This document shows positions 1 through 10,211 of a DNA stretch of 64,000 nt, piece after piece. A program made the position numbers and the translations under genes. The stretch is from Capnocytophaga leadbetteri (lineage in GTDB: Bacteria; Bacteroidota; Bacteroidia; Flavobacteriales; Flavobacteriaceae): NCBI RefSeq assembly GCF_003054025.1, contig NZ_QBKG01000002.1, forward strand, positions 1 through 64,000, written 5' to 3'. The number at the start of each line of letters is the position of its first letter. Position 1 is the first letter of the stretch. Below the pieces are notes generated by a model. That model did not search any database, was not told where the DNA came from, and saw only the letters and a program-made list of their open reading frames with translations.

Positions 1-2
1 AA

Positions 3-95
3 TTATCAAAATATAACTCAGGCTCACACGAGATATTCTTGCGCTACGAGCTTGTTAAAACCTATAAGAAAATCGTATCACCTCGATTCTTCTAA
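3..95 (+). CDS. PorP/SprF-family outer membrane protein, C-terminal end only
   Basis: An open frame enters from the left edge and stops at 93-95. The last 30 residues run SHEIFLRYELVKTYKKI and end in SPRFF, which resembles the final beta-strand of PorP/SprF-type proteins, the type IX secretion-associated outer-membrane family. It lies 33 bases before a PorE-like OmpA protein on the same strand; PorP/SprF genes are very often paired with such OmpA genes in Flavobacteriia. The family call rests on this short tail and on the neighbour, so it is an inference. Confidence 0.6.
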   Translation, partial: LSKYNSGSHEIFLRYELVKTYKKIVSPRFF

Positions 96-128
96 TTTAT
101 TTCATTGTTAACGTTATTAATATTAGAT

Positions 129-2078
129 ATGAAATTATTGAATATTACATTAGCATTTTTATGCACTACTTCATTATTTGCGCAGCACGAACGTGAGCTG
201 CAAAAAGCTAATAATATGTACAAGAATTACGCATATGTTGATGCTATTAAAATTTACGAGAAAATAGCTGAAAAAGGCTACGTGAATCAGGAAATGCTCG
301 AGAGTTTAGGTAACTCCTATTACTACAATGCAGAGTATAAGAATGCCTTGCGATGGTATGAACAACTTTTTGAAGAAGGAAAATATGATGTAAAAACTGA
401 ATACTATTATCGTTATGCACAAGCATTGAAATCAGTAGGTAGGTATGACGAATCAGATAAGATGATGAATAAGTTTGCAGAGTTGACAGGAAATACAGAT
501 ACTCGTGCAGTATTATTTGAAGAAAATAAGGATTATCAAGAGGTTATTCACAGCAATTCAGGGAGGTTAGAGTTACATTCTGTATCTATCAATACTGAGT
601 TTTCAGAATATGGCACAGCCCTATACGGAGATAAAATTGTATTTACAGCAGCTAATAGTGGTAAAACATCTAAAGGAGGAGTTTCTCAATGGACAGGAGA
701 GAGCTATTATGATTTGTATATAGCTGATCGTGACAAACAAGCTCTTTCTAATAAGAAGTTTTTTTCAACTACTATTAATACACCTTTTAATGAGTCTACA
801 GCAGTTTTTACCAAAGATGGTAATACGTTGTATTTTACTCGTAATAATTATGTAAACCGTAGAATAGGAACTAATGTTGAAAATACTATTTTGCTAAAGA
901 TACTTCGTGCTACTAAGGATAGTGATGGTCATTGGGGTAATGTGGTAGAACTCCCTTTCAATAGCAATAATTACAACGTAGCACATCCTGCTCTTAGCCC
1001 CGATGAGAAGTTTTTGTATTTTGCCTCTGATATGGAAGGTACATTAGGAGAATCAGATATTTTTAGGGTAGAAATACTTGGAGATAATGAATATAGCACT
1101 CCTGAAAACTTAGGTGATGTAATCAATACTTCGGGAAGAGAGTCTTTCCCTTTTGTGTCAAAAAATAATATATTGTACTATTCTTCTGATGGTATTCCAG
1201 GTTTAGGAGGATTAGATATTTTTGCTGTGAAATTCTACGAAAATGGTACCGTATCAAAACCTATTAATATAGGTATGCCAGGTAATAGTGCTGATGATGA
1301 TTTTTGCTTTGTGATGGATAGTGATACAAAGGTTGGTTTCCTTAGTTCTAATCGTCCAGGAGGGAAAGGTAGAGATGATATCTATAGTTTTTATGAAGAA
1401 AAACCATTGGTATTTGACTGTGAAAAAATGATAAAAGGAGTGCTAAAAGACTCTGAAAAAAATGATGTAATAGCTGATGGGGTAATAGTCCTTTCTGATA
1501 AGACAATGAAAGAGGTAGCGCGCCAAAAAACAAAAGAAGATGGTTCGTTTGCCTTTGATAAAGTAGATTGTAAAGATCTTTACTACTATTTACGTGCTGA
1601 GATTGGTGACTATGTAACTACTGAAGTAAAAGTAGATTTAAATGTAGAAGGAGATGTATTCTATGAATTTATGATCAAACCACGCGAAATAGCTATTGAT
1701 AAAGATGTTGATTTAGCTAAAGTATTGAATATCAAAGAAATTTACTTTGACTTCGATAAATCAGATATTAGACCTGATGCAGCTGTTGAGCTTGCTAAGA
1801 TAGTAGAAGTAATGCGTGAAAATCCGAAGATGAAGATTGATATTCGTTCTCATACCGATAGCCGTGGTGATGACTCATATAACCTTCGACTTTCTGACCG
1901 CCGTGCTAAAGCTACCCTCGAATGGATGGTAAAACAAGGTATAGAACGCAAACGTTTGACGGCTAAAGGTTATGGAGAAACTCAATTAGTAAATGGTTGC
2001 TCTAACGGAGTGCCTTGTACAGATGAGGAACACCAAGCAAACCGTCGAAGTGAGTTCATAATCGTAAGCATGGACTAA
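129..2078 (+). CDS. PorE-like OmpA family lipid/peptidoglycan-anchoring protein of the type IX secretion system
   Basis: This 649-residue exported protein probably links a type IX secretion/gliding complex to peptidoglycan in the periplasm. The start at ATG 129 gives a clean signal peptide (MKLLNITLAFLCTTSLFAQ); a TTG at 105 would only add a non-signal extension. Then come TPR-like helices (about 20-120), a WD40/PD40-like beta-propeller with repeated LSPDEKFLYFASD-type strands (about 170-420), a carboxypeptidase-regulatory-like fold (about 435-510) and an OmpA C-terminal domain (about 535-645) with IYFDFDKSDIRPD and the peptidoglycan-binding SHTDSRGDDSYNLRLSDRRA. This domain order is that of PorE. 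A PorP/SprF end precedes it at 33 bp spacing, and a strong terminator follows. Many OmpA paralogues share the architecture, so whether it is the true PorE is not settled. Confidence 0.85.
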   Translation: MKLLNITLAFLCTTSLFAQHERELQKANNMYKNYAYVDAIKIYEKIAEKGYVNQEMLESLGNSYYYNAEYKNALRWYEQLFEEGKYDVKTEYYYRYAQALKSVGRYDESDKMMNKFAELTGNTDTRAVLFEENKDYQEVIHSNSGRLELHSVSINTEFSEYGTALYGDKIVFTAANSGKTSKGGVSQWTGESYYDLYIADRDKQALSNKKFFSTTINTPFNESTAVFTKDGNTLYFTRNNYVNRRIGTNVENTILLKILRATKDSDGHWGNVVELPFNSNNYNVAHPALSPDEKFLYFASDMEGTLGESDIFRVEILGDNEYSTPENLGDVINTSGRESFPFVSKNNILYYSSDGIPGLGGLDIFAVKFYENGTVSKPINIGMPGNSADDDFCFVMDSDTKVGFLSSNRPGGKGRDDIYSFYEEKPLVFDCEKMIKGVLKDSEKNDVIADGVIVLSDKTMKEVARQKTKEDGSFAFDKVDCKDLYYYLRAEIGDYVTTEVKVDLNVEGDVFYEFMIKPREIAIDKDVDLAKVLNIKEIYFDFDKSDIRPDAAVELAKIVEVMRENPKMKIDIRSHTDSRGDDSYNLRLSDRRAKATLEWMVKQGIERKRLTAKGYGETQLVNGCSNGVPCTDEEHQANRRSEFIIVSMD

Positions 2079-2115
2079 CCTCTAATAATGATACCCATTA
2101 TTTTATAATAAAAAC

Positions 2116-2170
2116 AAAGAGACTATCTAAAAAAGTTAATGAGTTTAACTTTTTCAGATAGTCTCTTTTT
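2116..2170 (+). terminator. Rho-independent terminator after the PorE-like gene
   Basis: The arms AAAGAGACTATCT (2116-2128) and AGATAGTCTCTTT (from 2155) are perfect, with further pairing of AAAAAGTT with AACTTTTT inside, followed by a T run. It separates the secretion genes from tatC. Confidence 0.9.
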
Positions 2171-2199
2171 GAATAGTTACGAAAAAAATACTATCTTTG
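2169..2199 (+). promoter_or_regulatory. Promoter for tatC
   Basis: TTG at 2169-2171, a 20-base spacer and TATCTTTG at 2192-2199 match the Bacteroidota sigma-ABfr promoter (-33 TTG, -7 TAnnTTTG). It lies just after the terminator and 60 bases before the tatC start. Confidence 0.75.
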
Positions 2200-2259
2200 C
2201 AACGAAAAAAGTTGATTAGCTAATTAGCAAATTGAAAACCATATTAATACGTAAAACTG

Positions 2260-3069
2260 ATGAAAGTATCGGAAGGAGAAATGACTTTTTTAGACCATTT
2301 GGAGGAGCTTCGGTGGCATATAATACGCTCAGCTGTAGCGGTATTAGTAGTAGCCGTGATTGCTTTTGTGTTTAAAGACTACATTTTTGCCCTTCTCTTT
2401 GCTCCAAAAAACGGAGATTTTTTTACTTATCAAATGTTTTGCAAAGTTGGTCATTGGTTTAATTTTGAGAGTGATTTTTGTGCAGAGCAGCTACCTTTTA
2501 CTATTCAGAGTAGAACAATGGCAGGTCAGTTTTCGGCTCATATTTGGACATCAATTTGGACAGGAGTAATAGTTGCATTCCCTTATGTTCTCTATGAGGT
2601 ATGGAGATTTATCAGTCCGGGGCTGTATGACAATGAACGGAAGTTAGCACGAGGCTTTATACTAATAGCTTCTATACTTTTTTTCATAGGAGTATTATTT
2701 GGTTATTACCTTATAACTCCATTGTCAGTTAATTTTTTAGGCTCATACTCAGTTAGTCCAGAGGTAAAAAACCAAATAGACATTGATTCGTACATCTCAG
2801 TAGTGCGTTCGTCAGTTATTTCGTGTGGCATAATATTTGAGCTTCCGATAGTTATCTATTTTCTGACAAAATTAGGGGTAGTAAATCCAGATTTTATGCG
2901 CAAATATCGCAAGCATGCCGTAATAGTAGTACTGATAATAGCTGCTGTCATTACCCCTCCCGATGTTACAAGTCAAATTATTGTATCGATTCCAATAATG
3001 TTGTTATACGAAGTGAGTATATTTATTTCGGCATACGTTTTAAAAAAAGAACAAAACAAGGTAACTTAA
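2260..3069 (+). CDS. tatC: Sec-independent protein translocase TatC
   Basis: TatC is the inner-membrane receptor that binds twin-arginine signal peptides and forms the Tat translocase. The 269-residue protein starts with the typical MTFLDHLEELRWHIIRS motif and has about six membrane spans, with the conserved FPYVLYEVWRFISPGLYDNER loop (about 108-128) and the ITPPD element near 233. The cytoplasmic acidic and Arg residues of the N-terminal recognition motif are present. It has its own promoter, and an unknown gene follows 7 bases downstream. No tatA is visible here, so the partner must be elsewhere. Length and motifs fit the family well. Confidence 0.96.
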   Translation: MKVSEGEMTFLDHLEELRWHIIRSAVAVLVVAVIAFVFKDYIFALLFAPKNGDFFTYQMFCKVGHWFNFESDFCAEQLPFTIQSRTMAGQFSAHIWTSIWTGVIVAFPYVLYEVWRFISPGLYDNERKLARGFILIASILFFIGVLFGYYLITPLSVNFLGSYSVSPEVKNQIDIDSYISVVRSSVISCGIIFELPIVIYFLTKLGVVNPDFMRKYRKHAVIVVLIIAAVITPPDVTSQIIVSIPIMLLYEVSIFISAYVLKKEQNKVT

Positions 3070-3076
3070 TATTTTA

Positions 3077-3730
3077 ATGGATTGTAATACCTACTTACAG
3101 CAATTACCCAACGTGAAAACGTTGAAACAGCTTTGCAAAGGAAAAGCTGTGTTAGACTGGATTATTTGTGGTCACGAGTATGAGGTATATCATACGTACT
3201 ACAAAGCAAATGAAGAAGAGTATGATGGCTATGAAGCCCAATGGGGGCATGGCTTTGAAGATGAAGATGGCTCTTCACTTTCTTTCTACTTTGTCGATAA
3301 GGCGTGCATAATAGTACCTTCATCGAGTGCTGAAGATAGTAAAGGAGGTGATAATCACGATTTAGAAAGGAAACTTCCTAAAGTCTTTTTGCCTTATTAT
3401 CGCAAGAATTTTGCAGAGAGTGATATTCCGTTTGTTATTTATTCGTTAGATGGTGAAACTTGGCATTGTATAGAGAATTTTGCTGTAGAGGAGCATATTG
3501 ATAAGTTTGACAAAATCACTACTAACCCTGCTGTATATAAAGAGTGGGCGAAAGCTTACTTAGGAGAAGAGGCTTATCTACAAGAAACGATGTCTGAACA
3601 AACAATTTCAGATATTTACGCAGGTAAAGTACTTACTGAAGAGATGGTGTACAGCCTTGTGACTGAGGTGTATGATTGGGTAGATTTAGAGACAGAACTC
3701 AACGAAATACCTTATCGCTTTTCGTTTTAA
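3077..3730 (+). CDS. Hypothetical acidic cytoplasmic protein
   Basis: I do not recognise this 217-residue protein. It has no signal peptide or membrane span, is acidic (many D/E clusters such as NEEEYDGYEAQWGHGFEDEDGSS near 47-69) and contains several aromatic residues. It starts 7 bases after tatC and ends 3 bases before lptB, so it belongs to a tatC-orf-lptB transcription unit. Its ATG at 3077 is the only sensible start. The position beside two envelope-transport genes suggests, but does not prove, an envelope-related role. Confidence 0.8.
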   Translation: MDCNTYLQQLPNVKTLKQLCKGKAVLDWIICGHEYEVYHTYYKANEEEYDGYEAQWGHGFEDEDGSSLSFYFVDKACIIVPSSSAEDSKGGDNHDLERKLPKVFLPYYRKNFAESDIPFVIYSLDGETWHCIENFAVEEHIDKFDKITTNPAVYKEWAKAYLGEEAYLQETMSEQTISDIYAGKVLTEEMVYSLVTEVYDWVDLETELNEIPYRFSF

Positions 3731-3733
3731 TAT

Positions 3734-4477
3734 ATGAAATTAATAGTAAATAATATTATCAAAATCTATAAAGGTAGGAAGGTAGTGAAAGGGGTTTCGC
3801 TAGAAGTAAATCAAGGTGAAATCGTTGGGCTACTAGGGCCTAATGGGGCAGGTAAAACTACGTCATTCTATATGATAGTAGGGCTTATCAAACCCAATGG
3901 GGGTACTATCTTTTTAGATAATACAGAGATTACTCATTACCCGATGTACAAGCGTGCCCAAAGTGGAATAGGCTATTTGGCGCAAGAGGCTTCGGTATTC
4001 AGAAAATTGAGTATAGAAGACAATATCAAAAGCGTATTGCAACTCACAAAGCTCTCAAAAGCTGAGCAACAACGCAAAACAGATGAGCTGATAGATGAAT
4101 TTAGCTTGGGGCATATCCGAAAAAACCGAGGAGATTTGCTCTCAGGGGGTGAACGGCGCCGTACAGAGATAGCTCGTGCCTTAGCTACTAGTCCGAAGTT
4201 TATCCTGCTTGATGAGCCTTTTGCAGGAGTAGACCCTATAGCAGTGGAGGATATTCAGCGTATAGTGGCACAACTCAAAGATAAGAATATAGGTATTCTC
4301 ATCACAGACCACAACGTACAGGAAACTCTTGCTATTACTGACCGCACTTACCTGATGTTTGAAGGAGGGATTCTTAAATCTGGAGTGCCAGAGGAATTGG
4401 CAGCTGATGAGATGGTGAGGAAGGTATATCTTGGAAGGAATTTTGAATTGAGAAGAAAGAAAATATTGGAAGATTAG
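3734..4477 (+). CDS. lptB: LPS export ABC transporter ATP-binding protein LptB
   Basis: LptB is the cytoplasmic ATPase that powers extraction of lipopolysaccharide from the inner membrane with LptF/LptG. The 247-residue sequence has Walker A GPNGAGKTT (about 35-43), the LptB-type Q-loop region GIGYLAQEASVFRKLS, signature LSGGERRRTEIARAL (from about 136), Walker B FILLDEPFAGVDP (about 155) and switch His in ITDHNVQETL. Arg-rich LSGGERRR and the LAQEASVFRKL stretch are specific to LptB among ABC ATPases. It is only 3 bases after the preceding unknown gene, so the two are surely co-transcribed. lptF/G are not in the window. Confidence 0.95.
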   Translation: MKLIVNNIIKIYKGRKVVKGVSLEVNQGEIVGLLGPNGAGKTTSFYMIVGLIKPNGGTIFLDNTEITHYPMYKRAQSGIGYLAQEASVFRKLSIEDNIKSVLQLTKLSKAEQQRKTDELIDEFSLGHIRKNRGDLLSGGERRRTEIARALATSPKFILLDEPFAGVDPIAVEDIQRIVAQLKDKNIGILITDHNVQETLAITDRTYLMFEGGILKSGVPEELAADEMVRKVYLGRNFELRRKKILED

Positions 4478-4517
4478 CCAATTGGCAAATGAATAAAGAA
4501 TTAAAAACTATAATATA

Positions 4518-5741
4518 ATGAAAAATTTAGTAGATCGTTTTATTAAGTACATAAAAATAGATTCTCAGTCAGACCCTGAGAGTATAACAACTCCTAGTAC
4601 TAAAAAACAATGGAATATGGCAAACTTATTGGTAGAAGAACTGAAAGCCATTGGTTTGCAAGATGTGACTGTAGATGAGAATGCCTATGTAATGGCTACC
4701 TTACCATCAAATGTAGACTATGAGGTTCCTACTATTGGTTTTATCTCTCACTTCGATACTTCACCTGATTTTTCAGGAGAGAATGTAAATCCACACTTTG
4801 TAGAAAATTATGATGGGGGCGATATTGTACTTAACAAGGAACAAAATATAGTGTTATCACCTTCTTATTTTGAAGATTTATTGCTCTACAAAGGCAATAC
4901 TATTATCACAACCGATGGTACTACCCTTTTAGGAGCTGATGATAAGGCGGGGATTGCCGAAATTGTGACCGCTATGGAATACCTTGTTCACCACCCAGAA
5001 ATCAAGCACGGCAAGATACGCGTAGGTTTTACTCCGGATGAGGAAATAGGACGAGGAGCGCATAAATTTGATGTTAAGAAATTTGCGGCTGACTGGGCAT
5101 ATACGATGGACGGTGGACAAATAGGCGAACTTGAATACGAGAGTTTTAATGCTGCAGGAGCTAAGATTCACTTCAAAGGGAAAAACGTTCATCCAGGAAC
5201 TGCTAAAAACAAGATGATTAACTCAATGCTTGTTGCCAATCAGTTTATTAATGCGCTTCCTGCTGACGAGATACCTGCTCGCACTGAAGGTCGTGAGGGT
5301 TTTTATCACATTACTGATATTTCTGGAGATGTAGAAAATACAGTAGTACAACTTATTATCCGCGACCACGATCGTGATATTTTTAATAAGCGCAAAGCTT
5401 TAGTACAGCAAATAGTAGATGATCTTAACAAACAAATACCCAATGTAGCTGTAGCTGAAATAAAAGACCAATATTATAATATGGGTGAAAAAATTAAACC
5501 AGTGATGCATATTGTAGAAGTAGCTGAGCGCGCAATGAAGGAATTGGGTATCACACCTATTACAAAACCAATCCGTGGAGGTACTGATGGTTCACAACTT
5601 AGCTTTATGGGCTTGCCTTGTCCTAATATTTTTGCAGGAGGCCATAATTTTCACGGTAAATACGAGTTTGTACCTGTAGAAAACCTCGAGAAAGCTACTG
5701 AAGTGATTATTCGCATTGCTGAATTAGTAGCAAAAAAATAA
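4518..5741 (+). CDS. pepT: Peptidase T (tripeptide aminopeptidase)
   Basis: PepT removes the N-terminal residue from tripeptides in the cytoplasm and is a two-metal M20B enzyme. The 407-residue protein has the metal-binding SHFDTSPDF (about 77), [10 protein letters not shown] (about 139), the catalytic TPDEEIGRG (about 173) and the C-terminal [14 protein letters not shown] and [13 protein letters not shown] motifs (about 354-384). The dimerisation segment with [11 protein letters not shown] is also present. Length is that of the family. It starts 40 bases after lptB and is followed by a long hairpin. Confidence 0.96.
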   Translation: MKNLVDRFIKYIKIDSQSDPESITTPSTKKQWNMANLLVEELKAIGLQDVTVDENAYVMATLPSNVDYEVPTIGFISHFDTSPDFSGENVNPHFVENYDGGDIVLNKEQNIVLSPSYFEDLLLYKGNTIITTDGTTLLGADDKAGIAEIVTAMEYLVHHPEIKHGKIRVGFTPDEEIGRGAHKFDVKKFAADWAYTMDGGQIGELEYESFNAAGAKIHFKGKNVHPGTAKNKMINSMLVANQFINALPADEIPARTEGREGFYHITDISGDVENTVVQLIIRDHDRDIFNKRKALVQQIVDDLNKQIPNVAVAEIKDQYYNMGEKIKPVMHIVEVAERAMKELGITPITKPIRGGTDGSQLSFMGLPCPNIFAGGHNFHGKYEFVPVENLEKATEVIIRIAELVAKK

Positions 5742-5747
5742 TCAGTT

Positions 5748-5795
5748 ATTAGTCGTTAGTACTTAGTCTTTAGCTATTAAGTACTAACGATTAAT
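5748..5795 (+). repeat. 18 bp intergenic inverted repeat (hairpin)
   Basis: The arms 5748-5765 and 5778-5795 pair over 18 bp with one G-T wobble; the core is TTAGTACTTA / TAAGTACTAA with a 12-base loop. It lies between pepT and the aminotransferase gene. It has no clear T run, so it is either a weak terminator, an mRNA-stabilising hairpin or one of the AT-rich intergenic repeats seen elsewhere here. Confidence 0.7.
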
Positions 5796-5820
5796 TTCTA
5801 ACAACTAAAAACTATAAAAA

Positions 5821-7014
5821 ATGCCAACAATATCACATAGAGCACAAATATTACCCCAATCACCTATCAGGAAATTGACTCCTTATGCTGAAAAAGCGTC
5901 TAAGGAGGGAAAGACCATTTACCACCTTAATATTGGTCAGCCAGATATTAAAACTCCTGAAATAGCTATTCAAGCTGTAAAAGATTTTAGTCCTACAGTG
6001 CTTGAATATACTAAGAGTGAGGGGATTAATTCACTGAGAGAAAAGGTAGTAGAGTATTATAAAAAACACGATATAAAGGTAGATAGTAGTGATATTATTA
6101 TTACTTGTGGAGGCTCTGAAGCCCTTACTTATGTAATCGCTACAGTAGCTAATGCTGATGATGAGATTATCATTCCAGAGCCTTATTATGCAAATTATAT
6201 CAGTTTTTCAGAAGCTTTTGATGCAGTATGTGTGCCTATAACCTCTTCTTTTGATAATAATTTTGCTCTCCCGCCGATTGAGGAGTTTGAGAAAAAAATC
6301 ACACCTAAGACTAAAGCTTTCTTGATTTGTAATCCAGGAAATCCTACAGGCTATTTGTATTCTAAAGAAGAAATTTTGCAGTTAGCTGCAATAGCTAAAA
6401 AATACGATATTTTCCTCATTTTTGATGAAGTGTATCGTGAATTTGTATATGATGGAGCACAGCATTTTTCTATTATGCAAGTGCCTGATATTGAGCAAAA
6501 CGCTATAATGATAGATTCTGTGTCAAAACGTTTTAGTATGTGTGGAGCACGTATAGGATGGGTAGTCTCTAAAAACAAAGAGGTAATGAAATCTATTCTA
6601 AAGTTTGCTCAAGCACGTCTTTCACCTCCTACTTATTCTCAAATAGGAGCAGAAAAGGCTTTTGATGTACCAGAAACTTATTTTGAAGAAGTGCTGAAAG
6701 AGTATACTCAGCGCAGAAATGTACTAATAGATGCTCTACAAAAGATAGAAGGAGTACGTGTGTCGATGCCTAAGGGAGCTTTTTACTGTATAGCTGAGTT
6801 GCCAGTAGAGAATGCTGAAGATTTTTGTATATGGCTTTTAGACCAATTTTCTGTAGATAATGAAACAGTAATGTTAGCTCCAGCAGAGGGTTTTTATGCT
6901 ACTCCAGGTTTAGGACGCAATCAGGTGCGTATAGCTTATGTGCTTGAAAAAGAAAAAATAGAGAGAGCGGTAGAAATACTAAAAAAAGGATTAGAGTGCT
7001 ATAAAAAGCGATAG
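5821..7014 (+). CDS. Class I/II PLP-dependent aminotransferase (aspartate aminotransferase type)
   Basis: This 397-residue enzyme probably transfers the amino group between aspartate (or another amino acid) and 2-oxoglutarate. Fold-type I hallmarks are visible: NIGQPDIKTPE near 38, substrate-binding CNPGNPTGYLY (about 170), the Asp that holds the pyridine nitrogen in IFDEVYREFVYDG (about 200), the Schiff-base Lys in DSVSKRFSMCGARIG (about 232-246) and the carboxylate-binding Arg near GLGRNQVRIAY (about 366). The AspC Ib subgroup (SVSKRFS..G.RIG) is the best match. Exact substrate cannot be read from sequence. Confidence 0.88.
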   Translation: MPTISHRAQILPQSPIRKLTPYAEKASKEGKTIYHLNIGQPDIKTPEIAIQAVKDFSPTVLEYTKSEGINSLREKVVEYYKKHDIKVDSSDIIITCGGSEALTYVIATVANADDEIIIPEPYYANYISFSEAFDAVCVPITSSFDNNFALPPIEEFEKKITPKTKAFLICNPGNPTGYLYSKEEILQLAAIAKKYDIFLIFDEVYREFVYDGAQHFSIMQVPDIEQNAIMIDSVSKRFSMCGARIGWVVSKNKEVMKSILKFAQARLSPPTYSQIGAEKAFDVPETYFEEVLKEYTQRRNVLIDALQKIEGVRVSMPKGAFYCIAELPVENAEDFCIWLLDQFSVDNETVMLAPAEGFYATPGLGRNQVRIAYVLEKEKIERAVEILKKGLECYKKR

Positions 7015-7112
7015 ACCGAATGCAAAATATGAAATGTAAGGGCGAGAAGAAAAAGTTAATTAATAGTTAATTAGAGAGTTAGCAAGAATATAGAAAAAAA
7101 ACAGCAATAAAA

Positions 7113-7145
7113 TTGCTTTTATTTGAAAAATAATTCGTACCTTTG
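7113..7145 (+). promoter_or_regulatory. Promoter for pfkA
   Basis: TACCTTTG at 7138-7145 is a perfect -7 element, with TTG at 7113-7115 (22-base spacer, slightly long). It lies 22 bases before the pfkA start codon. Confidence 0.6.
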
Positions 7146-7166
7146 ATGCGAAAAATAAAAAGATAA

Positions 7167-8147
7167 ATGTCAGTAAAGAAAATAGCAGTATTAACATCAG
7201 GAGGCGATGCTCCTGGTATGAACGCAGCCATTAGAGCAGTGGTGCGTACGTGTGCCTATCACAATATAGGCGTAGTAGGTGTATATCGCGGCTATCAAGG
7301 AATGATAGAAGGCGACTTTAAAGAAATGAATGCGCGTAGTGTACGCGATATTATCAATAGAGGAGGAACTATACTAAAATCAGCTCGCTCAAAAGATTTT
7401 AGAACTCCTGAAGGACGAAAAGTAGCTTATGAAAATCTAAAAGCTGCAGGAGTAGATTCATTAGTAGTTATCGGCGGAGACGGTTCATTTACGGGGGCGC
7501 TTTTGTTTAACCAAGAGTATGGATTTCCTGTGATAGGTATACCAGGGACTATAGATAATGATATCTATGGTACTGACTTTACTCTAGGCTATGATACCGC
7601 CCTCAACACTGTTATTGAAGCTATCGATAAGATTAGAGATACTGCAAGCTCTCATAATCGTCTCTTCTTTATAGAAGTAATGGGGCGTGATGCAGGGCAT
7701 ATAGCTCTTAATTCTGGTATCGGAGCTGGGGCTGAAGAGATATTAATACCAGAGGAGAATATAGGGCTTAAAAAACTGCTTAGCTCATTAGAGAAAAGTA
7801 GAAGTACTGGTAAGACCTCGAGTTTAGTAGTAGTTGCAGAGGGAGATAAAATCGGTAAAAACGTATTTGAACTAAAAGAGTACGTAGAGCAACATCACCC
7901 TGACTATGATGTACGTGTGTCTGTGTTAGGACATATGCAAAGAGGAGGTTCTCCTTCTTGTTTCGACCGTGTGTTGGCAAGCCGAATGGGAGTGAAAGCA
8001 GTAGAGTCACTTTTAGAAGGAAAATCAAACTATATGGTGGGTATCCGCAGTACTAAAATGGAGCTTACTCCTCTTGAAAAAGCTATCAAAGGAAGTTCTA
8101 AAATCAATACAGAACTTCTTCGTGTAGCGGAAATAATGGCTACATAG
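7167..8147 (+). CDS. pfkA: ATP-dependent 6-phosphofructokinase
   Basis: PfkA phosphorylates fructose 6-phosphate to fructose 1,6-bisphosphate, the committed step of glycolysis. The 326-residue protein has the ATP-binding GGDAPGMNAAIR (about 12-23), GGDGSF (about 104), the catalytic GTIDND(I)YGTD segment (about 127-136) with the base Asp, GYDTALNTV, and the effector/substrate segment EVMGRDAGHIAL (about 169). Gly in GGDGS favours ATP rather than pyrophosphate use. gapA follows 66 bases downstream in the same direction, forming a small glycolysis cluster. Confidence 0.97.
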   Translation: MSVKKIAVLTSGGDAPGMNAAIRAVVRTCAYHNIGVVGVYRGYQGMIEGDFKEMNARSVRDIINRGGTILKSARSKDFRTPEGRKVAYENLKAAGVDSLVVIGGDGSFTGALLFNQEYGFPVIGIPGTIDNDIYGTDFTLGYDTALNTVIEAIDKIRDTASSHNRLFFIEVMGRDAGHIALNSGIGAGAEEILIPEENIGLKKLLSSLEKSRSTGKTSSLVVVAEGDKIGKNVFELKEYVEQHHPDYDVRVSVLGHMQRGGSPSCFDRVLASRMGVKAVESLLEGKSNYMVGIRSTKMELTPLEKAIKGSSKINTELLRVAEIMAT

Positions 8148-8201
8148 TTTTTTGAGAGGTAAAATATTTATAGAAATAAAATAATAAGTTAATTAAATTA
8201 A

Positions 8202-9212
<1,011 letters not shown>

Positions 9213-9218
9213 TTAACG

Positions 9219-9257
9219 AAAGGTGAAGTACTTTGGTTAGTACTTCACCTTTATTTT
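9219..9257 (+). terminator. Rho-independent terminator after gapA
   Basis: A 13 bp perfect stem, AAAGGTGAAGTAC (9219-9231) with GTACTTCACCTTT (9240-9252), is followed by a T-rich run. Confidence 0.93.
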
Positions 9258-9290
9258 TTACTATTAATAACATAATAAAACCGAAATAAT

Positions 9291-10148
9291 ATGATTTTAA
9301 TTGTTGATAGTGGAGCAACTAAGGCAGATTGGACAGCTTTAAACAGCAAAGGAGAAAAGGTATTTTTTACTCAAACATTAGGGCTTAATCCTGAGGTTTT
9401 AACTGAAGAGATACTTGTAGAGCGTATTACAACTAACTACCAACTATTTGAAAATAGAAATAGTGTAAGTGAAATCTATTTTTATGGGGCAGGTTGTGGT
9501 ACAGAACGCATTCGCTATTTTGTAGAACGCAGTTTGGCAACTATCTTTAAAAACGCTAAAATAGATGTAAAGGAAGATACTTATGCGGCTGTATTTGCAA
9601 CAACTAATCCAAGTGAAAAAGCTATAGTTTGTATATTAGGTACAGGTTCTAACTGTTCTTTCTGGAATGGTAAGGAGCTTTACCAAGCAGTAGACTCATT
9701 GGGTTATATCTTGATGGATGAATCAAGTGGGAATTTTTATGGCAAACGCTTGATAATAGATTACTACTTTAAGAAGATGCCAGCTGACCTTGTACAAAAG
9801 TTCGAAAGTCAGTATGAGTTGGGCTCTGATGTAGTGAAAAACCACCTTTATAAGATGCCAAACCCTAATAGCTATTTGGCTACTTTTGCAAAATTTATAG
9901 TGGAAAATAAAAATCACGAGTATTGCCGTACCATAGTGAAGAAAGGAATGCAACTATTCGTAGACCACTGGATTTCACAATATGAAGAACGTTATGAAGT
10001 GCCTATTAACTTCGTAGGTAGTATCGCTTTCTTCCTTCAAGATATTTTGGAAGAAGTATTAGCAGAAAACAAACTTAAGTTGGGAACTGTATTGAGGAAA
10101 CCTATTGATGGCTTAGTAGCATTTCACGTAAATAACTACTTCAAATAG
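9291..10148 (+). CDS. BadF/BadG/BcrA/BcrD-type sugar kinase (probable N-acetylglucosamine kinase)
   Basis: This 285-residue cytoplasmic protein has the ASKHA (actin-like) kinase fold: phosphate-1 loop ILIVDSGATKADWTAL (about 2-17), FYGAGCGTE (about 65), and the phosphate-2 loop CILGTGSNCSFW (about 109-120) followed by the GYILMDESSGNFYGKRLI segment. The BadF family in Bacteroidota is usually annotated as N-acetylglucosamine kinase. It follows gapA after a terminator and ends at a bidirectional terminator. The family call is firm; the sugar specificity is an inference. Confidence 0.82.
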   Translation: MILIVDSGATKADWTALNSKGEKVFFTQTLGLNPEVLTEEILVERITTNYQLFENRNSVSEIYFYGAGCGTERIRYFVERSLATIFKNAKIDVKEDTYAAVFATTNPSEKAIVCILGTGSNCSFWNGKELYQAVDSLGYILMDESSGNFYGKRLIIDYYFKKMPADLVQKFESQYELGSDVVKNHLYKMPNPNSYLATFAKFIVENKNHEYCRTIVKKGMQLFVDHWISQYEERYEVPINFVGSIAFFLQDILEEVLAENKLKLGTVLRKPIDGLVAFHVNNYFK

Positions 10149-10170
10149 AGAGATAAAGAAGATAAAAATA

Positions 10171-10211
10171 AAAAGAGTCTATCATTTGTAATGATAGACT
10201 TTTTTTATTTT
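10171..10211. terminator. Bidirectional terminator between convergent genes
   Basis: AGTCTATCAT (10176-10185) and ATGATAGACT (10191-10200) form a perfect 10 bp stem with a 5-base loop, flanked by A residues on the left and T residues on the right. It serves the kinase gene (+) and the deoxynucleoside kinase gene (-). Confidence 0.9.

Noticed and set aside
105-128. TTG start upstream of the PorE-like gene
   Set aside because: The ATG at 129 gives a standard signal peptide; the extension would bury it.
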